Under the pieces are notes generated by a model that saw only the letters and a program-made list of their open reading frames with translations, ran no database searches and was not told the origin of the DNA. A program made the translations under genes and the position numbers. Positions 27,198-37,096 of a stretch of DNA of 58,234 nucleotides are shown here, one piece after another (within the stretch, counting starts at the first letter, position 1; each line of letters begins with the position of its first letter). The stretch lies in contig CAILUV010000084.1 of assembly GCA_903837555.1 (NCBI GenBank), positions 1-58,234 on the forward strand, in the 5' to 3' direction. The stretch comes from an uncultured Alphaproteobacteria bacterium. Its GTDB lineage: Bacteria; Pseudomonadota; Alphaproteobacteria; Micropepsales; Micropepsaceae.

Positions 27198-27955
27198 AAG
27201 TTGTTTTTCCGTTCGCGGATTTCGTGGAACACCGCCACGGTGTCCTGATTTTCCATGCCTAGGCTCTTGCGGATTTCCGCCGAGTCCGGCCGCAGGAACG
27301 GGTTGGTCTGTTTCTCCAGGCCCAGGGTCGCCGGCACCGTCGGCTTGCCCACCGCCCGCTGGGCGTTGACCTCGTCCATCCGGGCTTTCAGCGCCTGGTT
27401 GCCAGGCTCGATGCTCAGGGCGAAGCGCCCGTTGCTCTGGGTATATTCGTGGCCGCACCAGATCTTGGTGTCGTCCGGCAACTTCATCAGCTTGGACAGG
27501 CTGGCCCACATCATCGCCGCATCGCCTTCGAACAGGCGGCCGCAGCCCAGCGTGAACAGCGTGTCGCCGGTAAAGGCATGGCCATCGATCACGAAGGTGA
27601 TCGCGCCCCGTGTGTGGGCCGGCACTTCCAGAACCTGCACCTTGTGATCGCCCAGCGACCAGTCCGAGCCTTCTTCCACGCCGCTGTCGATGCCGGGAAT
27701 GCGCGCCGCATCCTTGGCCGGGCCGACCACCACCGCGCCCGTTTCTTCCTTCAGCGTCAGGTTGCCGCCCGTATGATCCAGGTGATGATGGGTGTTGAGG
27801 ATATGGGTCAGCGTCCAGCCGCGCTTGGCCAGCGCCGCGCGGACCGGCTCCGGCTCCGACGGGTCCACCACCGCGCAAACATCGCCGGTCTTCACCAGGT
27901 AGGCGTAATTGTCGGACAGGCAGGGGACAATTTCGATCTCGACGGGGCTGGGCAT
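27194..27955 (-). CDS. gloB: Hydroxyacylglutathione hydrolase (glyoxalase II)
   Basis: GloB hydrolyses S-lactoylglutathione in methylglyoxal detoxification. The 253-residue metallo-beta-lactamase-fold enzyme has NTHHHLDHTGGN (the HxHxDH dinuclear site), PAHTRGAITFVI, and the C-terminal glutathione-binding residues typical of the family. The start at 27955 is set by AAGGAGACGCC. It is divergent from the methyltransferase gene; the same gloB/methyltransferase pairing is frequent in Alphaproteobacteria. Confidence 0.94.
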   Translation of the reverse strand: MPSPVEIEIVPCLSDNYAYLVKTGDVCAVVDPSEPEPVRAALAKRGWTLTHILNTHHHLDHTGGNLTLKEETGAVVVGPAKDAARIPGIDSGVEEGSDWSLGDHKVQVLEVPAHTRGAITFVIDGHAFTGDTLFTLGCGRLFEGDAAMMWASLSKLMKLPDDTKIWCGHEYTQSNGRFALSIEPGNQALKARMDEVNAQRAVGKPTVPATLGLEKQTNPFLRPDSAEIRKSLGMENQDTVAVFHEIRERKNNF

Positions 27956-28031
27956 GGCGTCTCCTTGGGCGGCGCGAAGACTAGCAGACACGCGTCTATG
28001 AACAACCGCTCGGAAAGGGTTTAATCGCCCC

Positions 28032-28817
28032 ATGCCGCAGGACGTTCGCGAACTGACCGATTTTTATCATACCCCGCTGGGCCAGATGGCGCGGCGTGTC
28101 ATCAGGCGCCGTATCCGCAATTTCTGGCCCAACATGCGCGGGCGCCGGCTGCTGGGCTATGGCTATGCGGTTCCCTATCTGGATGCTTTCGGCGATGCCG
28201 AGCGCGCCATCGCCGCCATGCCATCGCATCTGGGTGTCATCGGCTGGCCTGATGAAAAGAACGCCGCGTTACTCTGCGAAGAAGACTGCCTGCCGTTCCC
28301 CGATGTGTTTTTCGACCGCATCCTGATCGTGCATGGACTGGAAGGCGCAGAGAGCCTGCGGCCGCTGCTGCGCCAGCTGTGGCGCGTGCTGGCGCCGGAA
28401 GGGCGCATTCTTTTGATCGCGCCCAACCGCACCAGCCTGTGGGCGCAGGTCGACCGTTCGCCCTTCGGCCATGGCCGTCCCTTTTCCCGGAACGAACTGG
28501 ACGGAATTTTGAAAGGCGCGTTGTTTCACCCCTCGCGCTGGGAGCGCGGCCTGTATGCGCCGCCGATGAGCAGCCTCACCGGCAGCGGCGCGAGCTGGGA
28601 AGCATTTGGCGCGCGCATGTTTCCCGGCATGGGCGGGGTGCATGTGGTGGAAGCGACCAAGTCGCTTTACGCCGCCGCCGCGCCGCCCGGCCTGCCGCAG
28701 ACGGCAAAGGCCAAACTAAAAACTGCCACTGATTTTAATTTTTCTTCAGAAGAAAAATGGCGCCCTGCGCAAACAGGTTGGGGCCCATGTAACTGTCGGT
28801 CAGCCGCGCCGGATTGA
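28032..28817 (+). CDS. SAM-dependent methyltransferase-like protein
   Basis: The 261-residue product resembles class I methyltransferases of the type beside gloB. LLGYGYAVPYLDAF stands where motif I (D/E-x-G-x-G-x-G) should be but lacks the usual glycine triplet; LPFPDVFFDRILIVHGLE and LWRVLAPEGRILLIAPN match later motifs. The SAM site may therefore be weak or altered. About 28 C-terminal residues are read antisense to the end of metW: the 3' ends overlap by 83 bases, so this tail may be recent. Function is unknown. Confidence 0.72.
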   Translation: MPQDVRELTDFYHTPLGQMARRVIRRRIRNFWPNMRGRRLLGYGYAVPYLDAFGDAERAIAAMPSHLGVIGWPDEKNAALLCEEDCLPFPDVFFDRILIVHGLEGAESLRPLLRQLWRVLAPEGRILLIAPNRTSLWAQVDRSPFGHGRPFSRNELDGILKGALFHPSRWERGLYAPPMSSLTGSGASWEAFGARMFPGMGGVHVVEATKSLYAAAAPPGLPQTAKAKLKTATDFNFSSEEKWRPAQTGWGPCNCRSAAPD

Positions 28818-29355
28818 TGCGCGTGGTGGTGCCACCGGAATTCAGCGAATGGGCCTCCACGATCGATGCACCGCACTCGCGCGTCAGGTCGACGAAATCG
28901 GCGAGCGTGCAAAGGTGGATATTGGGCGTTTCGGACCAGGAATAATCCAGCCCCGAGGTGCGTGGCATGCGCCCGCCGGAGAGCAGCGCCAGCCGCACTT
29001 TCCAATAGCCGAAATTGGGCAGCGACACGGCGGTGCGCCGCCCGATGCGCAGCAGATGGTTCAACACCGCACGCGGCTTTTCCGTTGCCTGGATGGTCTG
29101 GGACAGGATCACCGCGTCGAAAACCTGCGCCGGGTAATCCACCAGATCGCTGTCGGCGTCGCCCTGCACCACGGCCAGGCCGCGCGCCACGCAGGCATTC
29201 ACATTGGCCTGGGAAATCTCGATGCCGCGGCCATCGACATTCTTGGTGCGCACCAGATGTTCCAGCAGCGCGCCGTCGCCGCAGCCCACATCCAGCACCC
29301 GCGAACCGGGGCGGATCATATCGGCAATGGCCTTGAGATCCGGGCGTAAACTCAT
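28735..29355 (-). CDS. metW: Methionine biosynthesis protein MetW
   Basis: MetW is a methyltransferase-fold partner of MetX in the homoserine acylation step. The 206-residue protein has [15 protein letters not shown] (SAM motif I, 20-34), then [10 protein letters not shown] and [17 protein letters not shown] and the [14 protein letters not shown] block that marks MetW. Its start overlaps the metX stop as ATGA, so they are translationally coupled. Its 3' end overlaps the convergent methyltransferase gene by 83 bases. Confidence 0.95.
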   Translation of the reverse strand: MSLRPDLKAIADMIRPGSRVLDVGCGDGALLEHLVRTKNVDGRGIEISQANVNACVARGLAVVQGDADSDLVDYPAQVFDAVILSQTIQATEKPRAVLNHLLRIGRRTAVSLPNFGYWKVRLALLSGGRMPRTSGLDYSWSETPNIHLCTLADFVDLTRECGASIVEAHSLNSGGTTTRINPARLTDSYMGPNLFAQGAIFLLKKN

Positions 29356-30518
29356 ATCAGGTCGCTCGCCGCGTGATTGAGGAAGCCTCTGACGGTGGCG
29401 AACATTTCCGGCTCGTCCAGCAGGAAGGCGTCATGGCCCTTGTCACTGCGAATCTCGACAAAACTGACCTGCGCCGCCACGGCATTCAGCGCATGGGCGA
29501 TGCGCTTGTTTTCAAACGGCGGGAACAGCCAGTCGCTGCTGAATGACACGATGCAGAAGCGCGCGGCATTGACGCGGAAGACTTCCGACAACATGCCGCC
29601 ATGCTCTTCGGCCAGATCGAAATAATCCATTGCGCGGGTGATGTAGAGGTAGGAGTTGGCGTCAAAGCGGTCGACGAAGCTGGCGCCCTGGTGATGCAGA
29701 TAGGATTCGATCTGGAAGTCGGGCGTGAACTGGAACGACTTGGCATCGCGATTCTGCAAGTTGCGGCCGAACTTGTTCTGCAGCGCCATTTCCGAAACGT
29801 AAGTAATGTGCGCGGCCATGCGCGCCACCGCCAGGCCCTTGGACGGTCGCGTGCCCTGCAACTGGTACTCGCCGCCCCGCCAGTCAGGATCGGCCATGAT
29901 CGCCTGGCGGCCGACTTCGTGGAAGGCGATGTTCTGGGCGCTATGACGTGCGGCGCAGGCGATCGGCACCACGGCGCGCACGCAGTCAGGATAAGATGCC
30001 GCCCATTGCAGCACCTGCATGCCGCCCATCGAACCGCCGACCACCGCCAGCAGCTTTTCAATGCCCAGATGATCGACCAGGCGCTTTTGCGCCCGCACCA
30101 TGTCGCGGATGGTGACCAGCGGGAAATTCAGGCCGAAGGGCTGGCCGGTGGCGGGATCGGTTTCCGCCGGGCCGGTCGAGCCCATGCAGCCACCGATCAC
30201 GTTCGAACAGATCACGAAAAAGCGGTCGGTATCGATCGGCTTGCCGGGGCCGACCATGGTGTTCCACCAGCCGGGCTTTCCGGTGATGGGATGATCGCTG
30301 GCGACGAACTGGTCGCCGGTCAGGGCATGGCAGATCAGGACGGCGTTGCTCTTGGAGGCATTGAGCGTGCCATAGGTCATGTAGGCGACGGTGAAGGGCG
30401 CCAGCGTGCGGCCGCAGTCCAGTGGTAGGGGCGTGTCGAAGGTGACCGCCATGCCGACATTGGCGGCGGTCTTTACAGGGCGCAGGAAGCGGGGAGCTTC
30501 GCTCATTGCCTCATCCAA
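29352..30518 (-). CDS. metX: Homoserine O-acetyltransferase
   Basis: MetX acylates homoserine for direct sulfhydrylation to homocysteine. The 388-residue alpha/beta-hydrolase has the nucleophile Ser in [15 protein letters not shown], Asp in SSDWLFPP and His in KGHDAFLLD, and the family HALTGDQFV block. It forms an operon with metW. The start at 30518 has no strong ribosome site; an ATG four codons later is equally possible. I looked for a SAM-II riboswitch in the short upstream region and do not see its conserved bases. Confidence 0.95.
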   Translation of the reverse strand: MDEAMSEAPRFLRPVKTAANVGMAVTFDTPLPLDCGRTLAPFTVAYMTYGTLNASKSNAVLICHALTGDQFVASDHPITGKPGWWNTMVGPGKPIDTDRFFVICSNVIGGCMGSTGPAETDPATGQPFGLNFPLVTIRDMVRAQKRLVDHLGIEKLLAVVGGSMGGMQVLQWAASYPDCVRAVVPIACAARHSAQNIAFHEVGRQAIMADPDWRGGEYQLQGTRPSKGLAVARMAAHITYVSEMALQNKFGRNLQNRDAKSFQFTPDFQIESYLHHQGASFVDRFDANSYLYITRAMDYFDLAEEHGGMLSEVFRVNAARFCIVSFSSDWLFPPFENKRIAHALNAVAAQVSFVEIRSDKGHDAFLLDEPEMFATVRGFLNHAASDLI

Positions 30519-30631
30519 AGGTTGGGGAACGGTAGGTAAGGGACGGGGGCCAGTACGTCAACGAATGCCAGCCCTGCTTTGCTTTTATGACGATCCGGCC
30601 CTATCAATACGGCCCTTTTTGAGCCTTGCTT

Positions 30632-31732
30632 ATGAGCCCGACACCCAAGCCCGGCCTGCTGGACATCTCGCCCTATGTCGGCGGGCGCGCCGCCGTGCCC
30701 GGCGTGGCCAAGGTCTTCAAACTGTCGTCCAACGAGTCGCCGCTGGGACCTTCGGCGTCGACGCTGGCGGCGCTGCAGGAGGCGACCTCCAGCCTGGCGT
30801 TGTACCCCGAAGGCTCGGCGGCCGTGCTGCGCGAAGCCATCGGCGAGGTCTACAAGCTCGATCCCGCCCGCATCGTCACTTCGGGCGATGGTTCGGACGC
30901 GTTGCTGACCATGCTGGCCAATGCGTATCTGCAGCCGGGCGATGAGGTCATTTTCAGCCAGCATGCGTTTCTGGTCTACAAGATCGCGACCTTGGCCAAC
31001 AGCGCCCGCCCCGTGGTGGTGCCGGAGAAGAACAGCAATACGGGTCTGAAGGTCGATGTCGACGCCATGCTGGCGGCGGTGACGCCGAAAACCCGCATGC
31101 TCTACATCGCCAATCCCAACAACCCGACCGGCTCGTACCTGACGCGCGACGAGATGGCCAAGCTGCATGCCGGCCTGCCCAGGGGCGTGCTGCTGGTGAT
31201 CGACGCGGCTTATGCCGAGTACGTCACGGCCAAGGATTACGAATCCGGCATCGAGCTGGCGCACAAGTTCGACAATGTGGTGATGACCCGCACCTTCTCC
31301 AAGCTCTATGGCCTGGCAGGGCTGCGCATCGGCTGGATGTATGGTCCCGCCGCCATCTGCGACGCGATCAATCGCATTCGCGGGCCTTTCAACACGGCAC
31401 TGCTACAGCAGCTTGCGGGCGCCGCCGCCGTGCGCGACCGCGAGCATTTCTGGAAAGCTGTCGAACACAACAACAAGTGGCTGCCCTGGATCACGGCGGA
31501 GATCCGCAAGACGGGTCTTCGCGTCGACGACAGCGTCGCCAACTTCGTGCTGATCCATTTTCCTAAGGGCGAAAAGAGTGCGGCCAATGCCGACGCCTTT
31601 TTGAACAAGGGTGGCGTGATCCTGCGCAGCGTCGCCAGCTATGATCTGCCCGATTGCCTGCGCATGACGGTCGGCACCGAGGAGCAGAACCGCCTGGCGG
31701 TGAAGCTGCTGCAAGAATTCATGGCCGCCTGA
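30632..31732 (+). CDS. HisC-like aminotransferase (histidinol-phosphate/aromatic)
   Basis: This 366-residue fold-type I PLP enzyme is of the HisC family. Diagnostic parts are KLSSNESPLGPS, YIANPNNPTGSYL, VIDAAYAEYV and the PLP lysine in TRTFSKLYGLAGLRIGW. Its stop overlaps the start of the prephenate dehydrogenase gene by one base, so an aromatic (tyrosine/phenylalanine) transamination role is likely besides or instead of histidine synthesis. The start at 30632 is ATG; a TTG two codons upstream is ignored. Confidence 0.9.
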   Translation: MSPTPKPGLLDISPYVGGRAAVPGVAKVFKLSSNESPLGPSASTLAALQEATSSLALYPEGSAAVLREAIGEVYKLDPARIVTSGDGSDALLTMLANAYLQPGDEVIFSQHAFLVYKIATLANSARPVVVPEKNSNTGLKVDVDAMLAAVTPKTRMLYIANPNNPTGSYLTRDEMAKLHAGLPRGVLLVIDAAYAEYVTAKDYESGIELAHKFDNVVMTRTFSKLYGLAGLRIGWMYGPAAICDAINRIRGPFNTALLQQLAGAAAVRDREHFWKAVEHNNKWLPWITAEIRKTGLRVDDSVANFVLIHFPKGEKSAANADAFLNKGGVILRSVASYDLPDCLRMTVGTEEQNRLAVKLLQEFMAA

Positions 31733-32643
31733 TGTTCGACAAGATCGCCATCATCGGTCTGGGCTTGATCGGGTCGTCCATCGCCCATGCGGCGCGGCGC
31801 GGCAAGCTGGCGAAGGAAATCGCCGGTTTCGATGTCAGCGCCGATGTGCGCGCCCGTGCGGCCAAGATCGGCTTTTGCGATCAGGTGTATGACGATCTCG
31901 CTGCGGCGGTGAAAAACGCGCAGCTGGTGATCCTTGCCACCCCGGTTGGCGCCTACAAAGGCGTGGCCGAGGCGATCGCGCCGCATCTGGCCAAAGATGC
32001 GATCCTGTCAGACGTTGGCTCGGTCAAGGGCGCGGTGGTGCGTGATGTCGGGCCGTTCGTGCCGGCGGGCGTGCATTTCATTCCGGCCCATCCCATCGCG
32101 GGCACCGAATTTTCCGGCCCCGAAGCCGGTTTCGCCACTTTGTTCGATGGCCGCTGGGCGATCATCACGCCGCTGCCGGGCGCCGATTCCGCTGCCGTGG
32201 CGCGGCTGCGCGCCTTCTGGGAAGGGCTGGGTAGCCGGGTGGATGCGATGGAGCCGGGGCATCATGACCTGGTGCTGGCCATCACCTCGCACCTGCCGCA
32301 TCTGATCGCCTACAATATCGTCGGTACCGCCCATGACCTGGAAGCGGTGACCGAAGGCGAAGTGATCAAGTATTCCGCCTCCGGCTTTCGCGATTTCACC
32401 CGCATCGCCGCCAGCGATCCCATCATGTGGCGCGACGTCTTCCTCAACAACAGGGATGCGGTGCTGCAGATGCTGGACCGCTTCAACGAAGACCTGCGCC
32501 AGTTGCAGGATGCCGTTCGCGAAGGTGATGGCGAATTTTTGTTCGACAAGTTCAGCAAGAACCGCGCGATCCGCAAGGCGATCATCGAGATCGGCCAGGA
32601 ATGCGCCGCGCCCAACTTCGGCCGCGACCAGAAAAAGACCTAG
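31732..32643 (+). CDS. Prephenate/arogenate dehydrogenase
   Basis: It oxidatively decarboxylates prephenate or arogenate toward tyrosine. The 303-residue protein has an N-terminal Rossmann motif (IAIIGLGLIGSSIAHA), then DVGSVKGAVV and the active-site AHPIAGTEFSGPEAG with the catalytic His, and a helical C-terminal dimer domain (ITSHLPHLIAYNIVG). No chorismate mutase or ACT domain is fused. It is coupled to the aminotransferase gene by a one-base overlap (TGATG) and converges on the DUF2125 gene. Confidence 0.94.
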   Translation: MFDKIAIIGLGLIGSSIAHAARRGKLAKEIAGFDVSADVRARAAKIGFCDQVYDDLAAAVKNAQLVILATPVGAYKGVAEAIAPHLAKDAILSDVGSVKGAVVRDVGPFVPAGVHFIPAHPIAGTEFSGPEAGFATLFDGRWAIITPLPGADSAAVARLRAFWEGLGSRVDAMEPGHHDLVLAITSHLPHLIAYNIVGTAHDLEAVTEGEVIKYSASGFRDFTRIAASDPIMWRDVFLNNRDAVLQMLDRFNEDLRQLQDAVREGDGEFLFDKFSKNRAIRKAIIEIGQECAAPNFGRDQKKT

Positions 32644-33386
32644 TAGAGCGGCGACAGAATTTCGGCCGCGAGCTCAGGCTCGACCGTCTGCGACAGTGTC
32701 GCCTTGCCACCCAGGCCGCGCCACAGGCCCATCGCCATGGTCCAGGGCATCTCGCCGCGCAGAAACGGCGCGATGGCATCGGCCTTGTCGAGGCTGGCAT
32801 AAGCCTGCACCAGCTTGCGCGGCGCGCCGAAGCCGGTGACGGAATCGGCGCGCACCATCAGGTTCAGATTGCTGCCATCGCGGCGCATGTGAAACTGGAA
32901 GCGGGCGGCGGTGAACTGCTTGTTGCCGGGATTGGCAATATCCAGATCGAACCGCGCCAATCCCCTGTCGTCGGTGATGCTGCTGCCATGCAGGGAGCCG
33001 GGCAGGAACTGGATGGCATGGGCCACGCCCCTCGCGTCCGTCCAGCCCAGCCCCTGCCTGCCGGCGGCTTCATATACGGTCCTGCTGCGGCCATAGGTCA
33101 GGGCATGCAGTGCAAACTTTTCCGTCGACCAGAACAGCGGCCCATAGGCGCCGTCGCCCTTCAGTTCAAAGCCGGTGAAGTTGGCGTCGACCCGGAAGGG
33201 GAAGCCGCCGATCTGCACGGTCTTCCAGTCTATGGTGATGCCGGGAATCGCCTGCCGGCCTTTGATTTCGGCCAGCTTCTTTTCCAGCGCGCCGGCGGTC
33301 TGCCACCACAAATACGCGACCGCAGTGGCGATGATCACCACTGCCGCGAAGGGAGCGTACAACCAGAAGCGGCTGGAATACTGCAT
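32640..33386 (-). CDS. DUF2125 domain protein, membrane-anchored
   Basis: The 248-residue protein begins with one membrane helix (RFWLYAPFAAVVIIATAVAYLWW) followed by a periplasmic beta-rich domain. The opening ITIDWKTVQIGGFPFRVDANFTGFEL region is the DUF2125 hallmark. The family is thought to sit in the envelope, but its job is unknown. It starts 8 bases after the nrdJ stop on the same strand. It shares its last four bases with the end of the prephenate dehydrogenase gene. Confidence 0.85.
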   Translation of the reverse strand: MQYSSRFWLYAPFAAVVIIATAVAYLWWQTAGALEKKLAEIKGRQAIPGITIDWKTVQIGGFPFRVDANFTGFELKGDGAYGPLFWSTEKFALHALTYGRSRTVYEAAGRQGLGWTDARGVAHAIQFLPGSLHGSSITDDRGLARFDLDIANPGNKQFTAARFQFHMRRDGSNLNLMVRADSVTGFGAPRKLVQAYASLDKADAIAPFLRGEMPWTMAMGLWRGLGGKATLSQTVEPELAAEILSPLY

Positions 33387-33394
33387 CGTACCGG

Positions 33395-35689
33395 TTAGCT
33401 ACACTTTGAATAGCCGCAAGACAAACAGGAATCGCAGCCTTCCAGCTTGACGAAGGTGGCGTCGCTGCAACGCGGGCAGAAACGGGCGCGCGCGCCTTCG
33501 GCCGGGACTTCCGCCTCGGGCAGGATGGACGGGCCGCGCTGGCCCAGAAAGCCGATCTCGATCAGGTGCCGCTCAATCACTTCGCCGAACGCCGCCAGCA
33601 GCGAGGGCACATAACGCCCGTTCATCCACTGGCCGCCGCGCGGGTCGAAAATGGCTTTCAGTTCATCCACCACGAAGGAGATGTCGCCGCCGCGCCGGAA
33701 CACGGCCGAGATCATGCGGGTCAGCGCCAGCGCCCAGGCATAGGCTTCCATATTCTTGGAGTTGATGAAGACCTCGAACGGCCGCCGCCGCCCGTCTTTC
33801 TCGATATCGTTGATGGTGATGTAAAAAGCATGGTCGCTGTCCAGCCATTTGATCTTGTAGGTACGGCCCAGCAGTTCCGCCGGACGGTCCAGCGGCTTTG
33901 TCATGTACACCACGCCGCCGCGCGGTTCAGGCGCGGGCAGGGGCAATTCCGGTTCATTTTGCGTCTTCGCGGCTTGGGCGGGAACGGCACTCTGCGGTTC
34001 ATCAACCGACAGGACCGAACCGGTCACATCGTTGGGGCGATAGGTGGTGCAGCCCTTGCAGCCCGATTCATAGGCTTCCAGATAGACATGGGCGAAATCC
34101 TCGAAGGAAATCGTTTCCGGCATGTTGATGGTCTTGGAAATGGCGCTGTCGATAAAGGGCTGGGCTGCGGCCTGCACCGCCAGGTGATCGGAGGGTGCCA
34201 GCGTCTGGGCGGTGACGAAGTAATCGGGCAGCGCGGCATCCTCGCCGAACTTTTCGCGGAACAGCCGCACGGCATAATCGCTGACGGTTTCCTCGCGCTT
34301 GCTGCCGTCGGGCTGCGTCACCTTGCGCTTGTAGCTGAAGGCGAAGACCGGCTCGATGCCGCTGGAGACATTGTCCGCGAACAGCGAAATGGTGCCGGTG
34401 GGCGCGATGGAGGTCAGCAGCGCATTGCGGATGCCATGGGCAGCGATGGCGTTGTAGATGTCGGGCGGCAGCGCCTGGATATGGGGCCGCGACAGATAGG
34501 GATTCATGTCAAAGAGCGCAAACGCGCCCTTTTCCTTTGCGAGCTCTACGCTCGCACGATAGGTGGCATGGCTGATGGCAGCCAGCCACAGGCGTATCAG
34601 CTCCAGGCTGCGCGGCGAACCATAACGGACCTTGCAGAAGATCAGCGCGTCGGCCAGGCCGGTGACGCCCAGCCCGATGCGGCGCTTGGCCTTGGCTTCG
34701 GCATATTGCGCATCCAGCGGGAAGCGCGACACATCGATGGCATTGTCCATCATCCGCACGGCGCTGGCGACCAGCCGATCCAGCTCTGCCATGTCCAGCA
34801 CGGCGGCGTCCTCGAACGGGTGGCGCACCAGCTTGGCCAGGTTGATCGACCCCAGCAGGCAGGCCCCATAGGGCGGCAGGGGCTGCTCACCGCAGGGATT
34901 GGTGGCGGCGATGCTTTCGCAATAGCCCAGATTGTTGGCGTTGTTGATGCGGTCGATGAAGATCACGCCCGGCTCGGCATAATCATAGGTCGAGCGCATG
35001 ATGCGCTCCCACAAGGCTTTCGCCTTGAGGGTGCGATACACCTTGCCGCCGAATTGCAGATCCCAGTCGGCATCGGCCTTGACCGCCGCCATGAAGGCAT
35101 CGCTGACCAGAACCGACAGGTTGAAATTGGACAACCGCCCCGGCGTACGCTTGGCGGTGATGAAATCCTCGATATCAGGATGATCGACGCGCAGCGTCGC
35201 CATCATCGCGCCGCGCCGCGACCCGGCGCTCATGATGGTGCGGCACATCGCGTCCCACACATCCATGAAAGACACGGGGCCCGAGGCGTCGGCACCCACG
35301 CCCTTCACCAGCGCGCCCTTGGGCCGCAAGGTTGAAAAATCATAGCCGATGCCGCCGCCCTGTTGCAGCGTCAGCGCGGCTTCGCGCAGGGCGCCGAAAA
35401 TTCCCTCCATGGAATCTTCGATCGTGCCCATCACAAAACAGTTGAACAGCGTGACGGCGCGGCCCGTGCCGGCGCCCGCCAAAATCCGTCCCGCCGGAAG
35501 GAATTTGTGACCCGCCAGCGCCTGGGCGAATTCGCGCGCGCGCGCGGTGCGCTGTTCGGGCGCTTCGGCCTGGGCCAGCGCCAGCGCCACGCGGGCCCAG
35601 CTTTGCGCCACGTCGCGGTCCACGGGCGTGCCATCCGGCGCTTTCAGCCGGTATTTCAGGTTCCAGATTTGCGCGGAAATATCGCTCAT
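33395..35689 (-). CDS. nrdJ: Adenosylcobalamin-dependent (class II) ribonucleotide reductase
   Basis: It reduces ribonucleotides to deoxyribonucleotides using a B12-derived radical, independently of oxygen. The 764-residue chain shows [13 protein letters not shown] and [17 protein letters not shown], the active-site [39 protein letters not shown], and a C-terminal cysteine cluster (CPRC...[12 protein letters not shown]) that likely delivers reducing equivalents or binds zinc. No ATP-cone is present. The short upstream region (95 bases) has no room for a B12 riboswitch. Confidence 0.95.
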   Translation of the reverse strand: MSDISAQIWNLKYRLKAPDGTPVDRDVAQSWARVALALAQAEAPEQRTARAREFAQALAGHKFLPAGRILAGAGTGRAVTLFNCFVMGTIEDSMEGIFGALREAALTLQQGGGIGYDFSTLRPKGALVKGVGADASGPVSFMDVWDAMCRTIMSAGSRRGAMMATLRVDHPDIEDFITAKRTPGRLSNFNLSVLVSDAFMAAVKADADWDLQFGGKVYRTLKAKALWERIMRSTYDYAEPGVIFIDRINNANNLGYCESIAATNPCGEQPLPPYGACLLGSINLAKLVRHPFEDAAVLDMAELDRLVASAVRMMDNAIDVSRFPLDAQYAEAKAKRRIGLGVTGLADALIFCKVRYGSPRSLELIRLWLAAISHATYRASVELAKEKGAFALFDMNPYLSRPHIQALPPDIYNAIAAHGIRNALLTSIAPTGTISLFADNVSSGIEPVFAFSYKRKVTQPDGSKREETVSDYAVRLFREKFGEDAALPDYFVTAQTLAPSDHLAVQAAAQPFIDSAISKTINMPETISFEDFAHVYLEAYESGCKGCTTYRPNDVTGSVLSVDEPQSAVPAQAAKTQNEPELPLPAPEPRGGVVYMTKPLDRPAELLGRTYKIKWLDSDHAFYITINDIEKDGRRRPFEVFINSKNMEAYAWALALTRMISAVFRRGGDISFVVDELKAIFDPRGGQWMNGRYVPSLLAAFGEVIERHLIEIGFLGQRGPSILPEAEVPAEGARARFCPRCSDATFVKLEGCDSCLSCGYSKCS

Positions 35690-35783
35690 GGCTGTCCGGT
35701 AAAAATTATATCAGGGGCGGGCGCGCCACCGTATTAGATAGGCATGCTTACCCAACGCACAAGACCGCTAACGGTTTGAAAAA

Positions 35784-36473
35784 TCAGGGTAAAAGAGCAG
35801 CGGTGGCGGTTTCTATGCGCTTTTCCAGCAGCGCCATGAACGCGCCGCGCTTGAGCCCCGGCGGAATGACCTCCAGGAACTCCAGCGTGATGGTGCCGGG
35901 ATGCTTGAGAAAGCTGGTCCAGTAGACGCCCGAATTCAGCGCCACGGGCACGCAAGGCACCTCCAGCATGCCGTACAGCCCTGCCACGCCCGGCTTGTAG
36001 TCCGGCGCCGCGCCCGGCTTCTTGCGGGTACCCTCGGGAAAGATCAGCAGGGGGCGGCCTTCGCCCAGCGCGTGTTTTGCGGCCTGGCTCATCTTGCGCA
36101 GCGCGCTGGCGCGGGCGCTGCGGTCAATCGGAATGGCGGCCGCCCGCCACAGGAACCAGCCGTAAAATGGAATGTAGAGCAGCTCTCGCTTGAGCACGAT
36201 GCTGGGACTGTCCAGCACCAGGAACAAAGCGAGCGTGTCCCACATGCTCATATGCTTGGACGCGACCAGCACCGGGCCCGTCGGGGGAAGCCCGCGCACT
36301 TCAAACCCGATGCCCGCGAAAACCTTGAGGCCCCACAGCGTGGCGCGCGCCCATGTGCGCGACAGCCAGAGGGTGGCGCTGCGCGATACCAGCACCGGCC
36401 ACAGCAGCAGCGACATCAGAAGAGACAGCGTGGCGAACCACACAAGAAAAATCAGAGAGCGAAACGCTGTCAT
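35784..36473 (-). CDS. plsC: 1-acyl-sn-glycerol-3-phosphate acyltransferase
   Basis: PlsC adds the second acyl chain to make phosphatidic acid. The 229-residue protein has an N-terminal membrane helix, the catalytic HX4D motif (KHMSMWDTLAL) and the glycerol-phosphate-binding FPEGTRK. It is the last gene of ftsE-ftsX-ydcF-plsC; its start overlaps the ydcF stop by four bases. The stretch 35690-35783 before nrdJ shows no gene. Confidence 0.93.
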   Translation of the reverse strand: MTAFRSLIFLVWFATLSLLMSLLLWPVLVSRSATLWLSRTWARATLWGLKVFAGIGFEVRGLPPTGPVLVASKHMSMWDTLALFLVLDSPSIVLKRELLYIPFYGWFLWRAAAIPIDRSARASALRKMSQAAKHALGEGRPLLIFPEGTRKKPGAAPDYKPGVAGLYGMLEVPCVPVALNSGVYWTSFLKHPGTITLEFLEVIPPGLKRGAFMALLEKRIETATAALLP

Positions 36474-37039
36474 ACGCTGGCCAGGCGCGTGGTCACCAGG
36501 CTGGCGAGATACTTGACATACTCACGGTGCAGGAACTGAACGGTGCGCGGGCGTTGCCACCAGCCGCCCAGATCGACGCCGCTCTGGTCCACCGGGTAGG
36601 GGATCAGGGTGATGTCGGGCATCCGGGTGGAGAATTCGCGCAAGGCGCGCGGCATGTGGTGGCGACCCGTGACGATGATCAAGCTGTTGAATTTGTTTTC
36701 GCGCGTCCAGGTGGTGGCTTCCTCGGCATTGCCGTGGGTGTCTTCGGCGGCATAACCGATGTCGGCGCAACAGTCGAAGCGCTGGCCGCCGCCGGAAATT
36801 TTGCCGACCGTCTCCTTGGTGACCGAGATGGCGGTGCCGCTGACCAGGAGCCGCTTGGCCGCGCCGCCTTCCAGCATCGCCACCGCCGTCTCCAGCCGCT
36901 CATCGCCGCCGGTCAGCACAACGATGCCGTCCGCTTTGGGATGCGTGGCAAGCTCGGGCGGCAGATTGCTCACGAACAGCAAAAAGCCGATTCCATAGGC
37001 GAGCAACGCGGCGATGATGACGGACAGAAAAACGCGCAA
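36470..37039 (-). CDS. YdcF/DUF218-family membrane protein
   Basis: The 189-residue protein has one N-terminal membrane helix and a DUF218 domain: ADGIVVLTGGDERLETAVAMLEGGAAKRLLVSG, an acidic DTHGNAEEATTW loop and IIVTGRHHMPRAL. Family members (YdcF, SanA, ElyC) act in envelope or lipid-carrier metabolism; the exact role here is inferred from context. It lies in the ftsE-ftsX-ydcF-plsC operon and overlaps plsC by four bases. Confidence 0.88.
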   Translation of the reverse strand: MRVFLSVIIAALLAYGIGFLLFVSNLPPELATHPKADGIVVLTGGDERLETAVAMLEGGAAKRLLVSGTAISVTKETVGKISGGGQRFDCCADIGYAAEDTHGNAEEATTWTRENKFNSLIIVTGRHHMPRALREFSTRMPDITLIPYPVDQSGVDLGGWWQRPRTVQFLHREYVKYLASLVTTRLASV

Positions 37040-37096
37040 AGCAAGGCTCCTTGCGCCAAGGATAGCAAACCGGGTTCACCGTGCTCAAGCGCGAGC

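Noticed and set aside
26325-27878. 517-codon open frame joining the 2OG oxygenase to sequence upstream
   Set aside because: The upstream two thirds lie out of frame over gloB on the same strand and antisense to the small lipoprotein gene; the real start with conserved sequence is at 26921.
30519-30631. Possible SAM-II riboswitch before metX
   Set aside because: SAM-II elements often precede alphaproteobacterial metX, but the conserved pseudoknot bases and loops are not present here on the minus strand.
33566-35335. A 589-codon plus-strand frame opposite nrdJ
   Set aside because: Antisense shadow of ribonucleotide reductase with Arg/His/Gly-rich composition.
35690-35783. Possible cobalamin riboswitch before the B12-dependent nrdJ
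   Set aside because: The gap is only 94 bases and shows no B12 box; a riboswitch of this class needs about 200.
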